Below are positions 61,081 through 64,000 of a stretch of DNA of 64,000 nt, in pieces (the first letter of the stretch is position 1; each line of letters opens with the position of its first letter). The DNA is from Alentia gelatinosa (taxonomy: Eukaryota; Annelida; Polychaeta; Phyllodocida; Polynoidae), in contig OX465580.1 in the NCBI GenBank assembly GCA_950022655.1, positions 121,441,016-121,505,015 on the forward strand. Reading direction: 5' to 3'. The notes below the pieces were generated by a model, which was given only the letters and a program-made list of their open reading frames with translations, did no database searches and had not been told where the DNA came from. The translations under genes were made by a program, and so were the position numbers.

Positions 61081-62736
61081 CTGAGAACTATACACATGTA
61101 TTGGTGTATTATAAGAGGGCTTGCTAATTACACACCCCGCATAACAACATCTTCTTCCAATTAGCTAATTATCCTCCTTGTGTAAAACACGAGCGTTCTG
61201 GCGCGAGGCAACAGAAGATCCAAAGGTCAACATACATAATAGTGTGCCGTGTCCTTGCAGAGTACAGGTTGAGCACTAGGATCTCCGTGAGGGCAGAAAC
61301 TTATCTACACAGCTTCAGGCGGCGCGTTGGAATGTGCCGTCTATACTACCACAAAGCGGTACATTTAGCCTACTTGCAATGTGTGCTTCGATATGTATAT
61401 ATCCGCGTCCGGGTACTGAGGTGGGATCCATGTCTCTAATTCAGCTGTTTTGTCGGGGATACATTCCGCCAGGGTGTCTCGCGTGACGACTCAGTTGTCC
61501 TGTGTGTGTTGTTGGTGGTGGTGGTGGTGGTACACATGTGCTGTGATCTTGTGCTAGTTGGTGTCTCTCTGCTACAGTTGTCATGTGGCTCTTGAGTAGT
61601 GGTCGTTTCTGCAGTCACTACACGACCAAGGGTGTGTGTGGTTTGATAGATTCGATCTGTGCTGTTTTAGTTTTTTACAAGGCTGCGCTCTGACCCTGGT
61701 GTTTTTAGTTTGCCGCTACTTATAGACGTTGACTCGGAGGGGGCGGGGCGGGGACTCGAGGTACAGAAGGGGCTCCTCAGTGGTGACGTCTTTGTTGGTC
61801 GGGGGACCAGATGACAGGGTTGTCGAGGGGCAAAAGTTGCTTTACGTGAAAGTAATTAGGCCACGTCATGGTTATTACCCACGCAACGGACCGTAGATTT
61901 CTGGAGACGTACCTGGCACGCCTACCGCCTCGGTGTCCAACGGCCTGAACATAACACGCGCCCCTCATCTATTCCATTGCCTACCCTGGTCACACTGTGA
62001 CCGCCCCGTTTACCTGCACCTGTGGCCATCTCCCATCAGCGGATTTAGAATGGGGGCAGAGGTGGGGGACAGCGCCCTAACACCCATTTGTAAGAGACCC
62101 GCAGCCCTTCGGGTCCCAAATATAGGTTGATATTATGAATCCAGACGTGGCCATTATAATAAAGTGCCCCATCTAGAATTGGTACCTTCCAAAAGTGTGA
62201 ATTGCCAAGCTTTACGACACTATTGGTCTGCTCCCTCCGAAGATTCTATCTACCTGTTGCATAGCCATCAGTAAATAGTAGCGTGGTCAATACATAAGAA
62301 TATCAAAAGTAGTAAATAGACAGAGCTATAATAAGGTATAATAGAGAGAATGTTATGATAATAAGTCATTGCCATATCAAATAAATTAATGTACTAACAA
62401 GTAGCCTAGCAACTAACTAAGTGAAATATATATAGATAGAGGAGTAGTATGCGTAGACGGTATACATGTAGAACTAGGAGCAAATAGAATGTTCATCATT
62501 GATAAATGAGCGTGGCATTATGAATGAATAACAATTAGAATGTTTGAGTTACATTCAGTCTATGGGTTATTTTCTGTAACATGCTTGCACCCAGTCAACT
62601 TGCTTCTACAACAGCCTGGATCAAAATATATGAAGCACCAGTGGGACAATGAGGTATTTTCGTCTCTAGTGATTACTTATGGTCGACAGGCCACGCCTCT
62701 AGAACAGTGAGGCACTGGCCCTCTCTACTCCTTTCC
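61081..62736. other. Unassigned region upstream of the first recognised gene C exon
   Basis: Includes a (GGT)n microsatellite at about 61511-61530 and a GC-rich stretch near 61735-61760. A 32-bp interval at 61913-61944 has splice-like borders but a stop in the needed frame. No exon accepted. Confidence 0.4.
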
Positions 62737-63218
62737 TAGACTGGCCCCCAGTCCCTGTATCCCTTAATCTACTCCACCCTTCCTCTCCTCGAAACAGGGA
62801 CTGGTCAATTTGGTAATGGTGTCCGATTTCTGGCGCTGATTAGCACCACGCTCGTCCAACACTCTCCATGCAGAGTTCCTTGTTACTAGCCAGGTATCTG
62901 CTTGGAGATTGATATCCGGGATTGTTCTCATGCAGGGGATGCTCAGTATGGAGAGTACAGGGTCTTAATTGTTAACACAGTCCAAAGGTCGCCCACAGGC
63001 GGGATTTATTGCACTGATAATATAGCACCTATGGAACTGGAGGAGGGGAAGGGAAGGAGGAGGTGTAGGGTTACAGCGAGTGGTTGGGTGTTGCAATCTA
63101 CAGGAGGTTTCGTTCTTAATGGACAAGTCTTTGATTCCTGGACCAGTCACACGGCAACATACTGTATCGTAATTTTGTTTAACCATTAATGTCCATAATC
63201 AAAGACTTGAGCGAGTCT
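62737..63218. mobile_element. Family G inverted-repeat element, uninterrupted copy
   Basis: 482 bp; ends TAGACTGGCCCCCAGTCCC and GACTTGAGCGAGTCTA (about 14 of 21 terminal bases pair). Homologous to both halves of 51276-52640. Possible TA target site included in the ends. No transposase frame. Confidence 0.75.
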
Positions 63219-63384
63219 ACTCCTTTCCCAATGTAACAATTTTAGCACACAGAATGACGGAACTGGAACTCCCTAAAGCCTGTATATATGCAGACCCCCT
63301 TGACCTAAAGTCATTCAAAATAAATTCCAAATTAAATTTTCCCGATTGCATAAATCAAATTAACTACAACTGACAGGTAAAAAC

Positions 63385-63658
63385 CTTGGATGTAATTACG
63401 ACAAGGCTTTATTACGGGCCGCAGCACTGTGCTCAAAGCTTCAAGCAGGTTTATCAGTGATCGCTGAGCGATAAATTCCCCTGCAATTCCTGCCCCGCGT
63501 AGGAAGTACACGAATTGCAAGAAGGGCCTCCAGAAAATATCCAGCATGTTGGATACCAAAATCGCTGGTGCGCTCAAAGGGTAGTTCCCGGCCACACATC
63601 CCGCTTTCGGCAGATGGCAGAATATAATCGCAGCGGCCCAGAAATTTAGGGTGTCACA
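63385..63658 (-). CDS. Candidate membrane-protein exon, possibly upstream part of gene C
   Basis: Open minus-strand stretch after an acceptor-like TAATCGTTCAG. Codes for LNFWAAAIIFCHLPKAG, SAPAILVSNMLDIFWRPFLQ and EFIAQRSLINLLEALSTVLR, with hydrophobic stretches. The donor (GTTTTT) is weak and the phase (1) does not fit the exon at 61080 directly, so another exon would be needed. Confidence 0.35.
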
Positions 63659-64000
63659 CTGAACGATTATATATACTGGTACAGGATTGCAGGGATGTTG
63701 GTTGCCTCTAAAATCTGCACATATGTACACATCATATCTGTAGGATTACTACAGGAGTGATCTGTTGGGATTCCTTAGAATAAGTTACAATTACCTTATT
63801 ATTTCTACTCGTGATTTATACATATGTAATGAATTAGTCTTGCACGTCCATTCCCTCATTTAAAGAATACGTCTTTATGTAATTGTTTGGCTAAGTGCTC
63901 CGAGTATCTAAGAGAGCCAGCCCCACCTCCGACTGAGAGTCGTTTGATACGTTTATTCATAAGGCCCCATCCCGAACCCCAGTCAGTCCTCCCCTTTCTA
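63659..64000. other. Right edge, unassigned
   Basis: No coding or repeat feature recognised. Confidence 0.4.

Noticed and set aside
61913..61944. 32-bp micro-exon for gene C
   Set aside because: Splice-like borders and length fit, but the required frame contains a stop.
62965..63189. Open frames on both strands near 63 kb
   Set aside because: Entirely within the family G element, which has no coding similarity.

Overview
The window is nuclear DNA from an invertebrate animal. Genes are split by GT-AG introns with long non-coding stretches, overall AT-rich sequence and a dense, varied transposon load: Copia, Gypsy, BEL/Pao, DIRS, a second tyrosine-recombinase element, LINEs with RNase H, a tRNA-like SINE and many short inverted-repeat elements. 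The mix fits a marine lophotrochozoan or invertebrate deuterostome; the species cannot be named from the sequence. No rRNA, tRNA gene or CRISPR array was seen.

Layout. 1-7.2 kb: four minus-strand exons of phosphoglucomutase (PGM1 type), covering the first 284 codons and stopping at the metal-binding loop; the rest lies left of the window. 8.3-29.3 kb: a transposon graveyard. A Copia fragment is followed by a decayed Gypsy element carrying a SINE tail, a second gag-like fragment, and a BEL/Pao element split by a nearly complete DIRS retrotransposon. Next come a second tyrosine-recombinase fragment, Gypsy integrase remains with a 59-bp LINE insertion, and a LINE interrupted by a small DNA transposon and by a composite LINE/SINE insertion. 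29.2-33.5 kb: a minus-strand multi-exon gene or pseudogene with a zeste-like Myb/SANT N-terminus and an acidic C-terminus ending in 75-bp coding tandem repeats.

36.6-49.8 kb: two plus-strand three-exon gene models, both phase-consistent and unrecognised. Gene A encodes 182 aa. Gene B encodes 126 aa starting MGDCWCCC, a likely lipid-anchored N-terminus. Their introns hold an unusual cluster of long near-perfect hairpins (37-46 kb). 53.3-61.1 kb: gene C, a four-exon minus-strand model of 556 aa with two hydrophobic segments near its N-terminus, not recognised. A further membrane-protein-like exon lies at 63.4-63.7 kb.

Several inverted-repeat element families were defined by comparing copies inside the window (family names below are local labels). 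Their nesting gives relative ages: DIRS into BEL, family F into family G, a CAGGG-type element into family E and into the LINE, and LINE and SINE pieces into Gypsy. All gene models rest on splice sites, phase and reading frame only; no transcript or database evidence was available.
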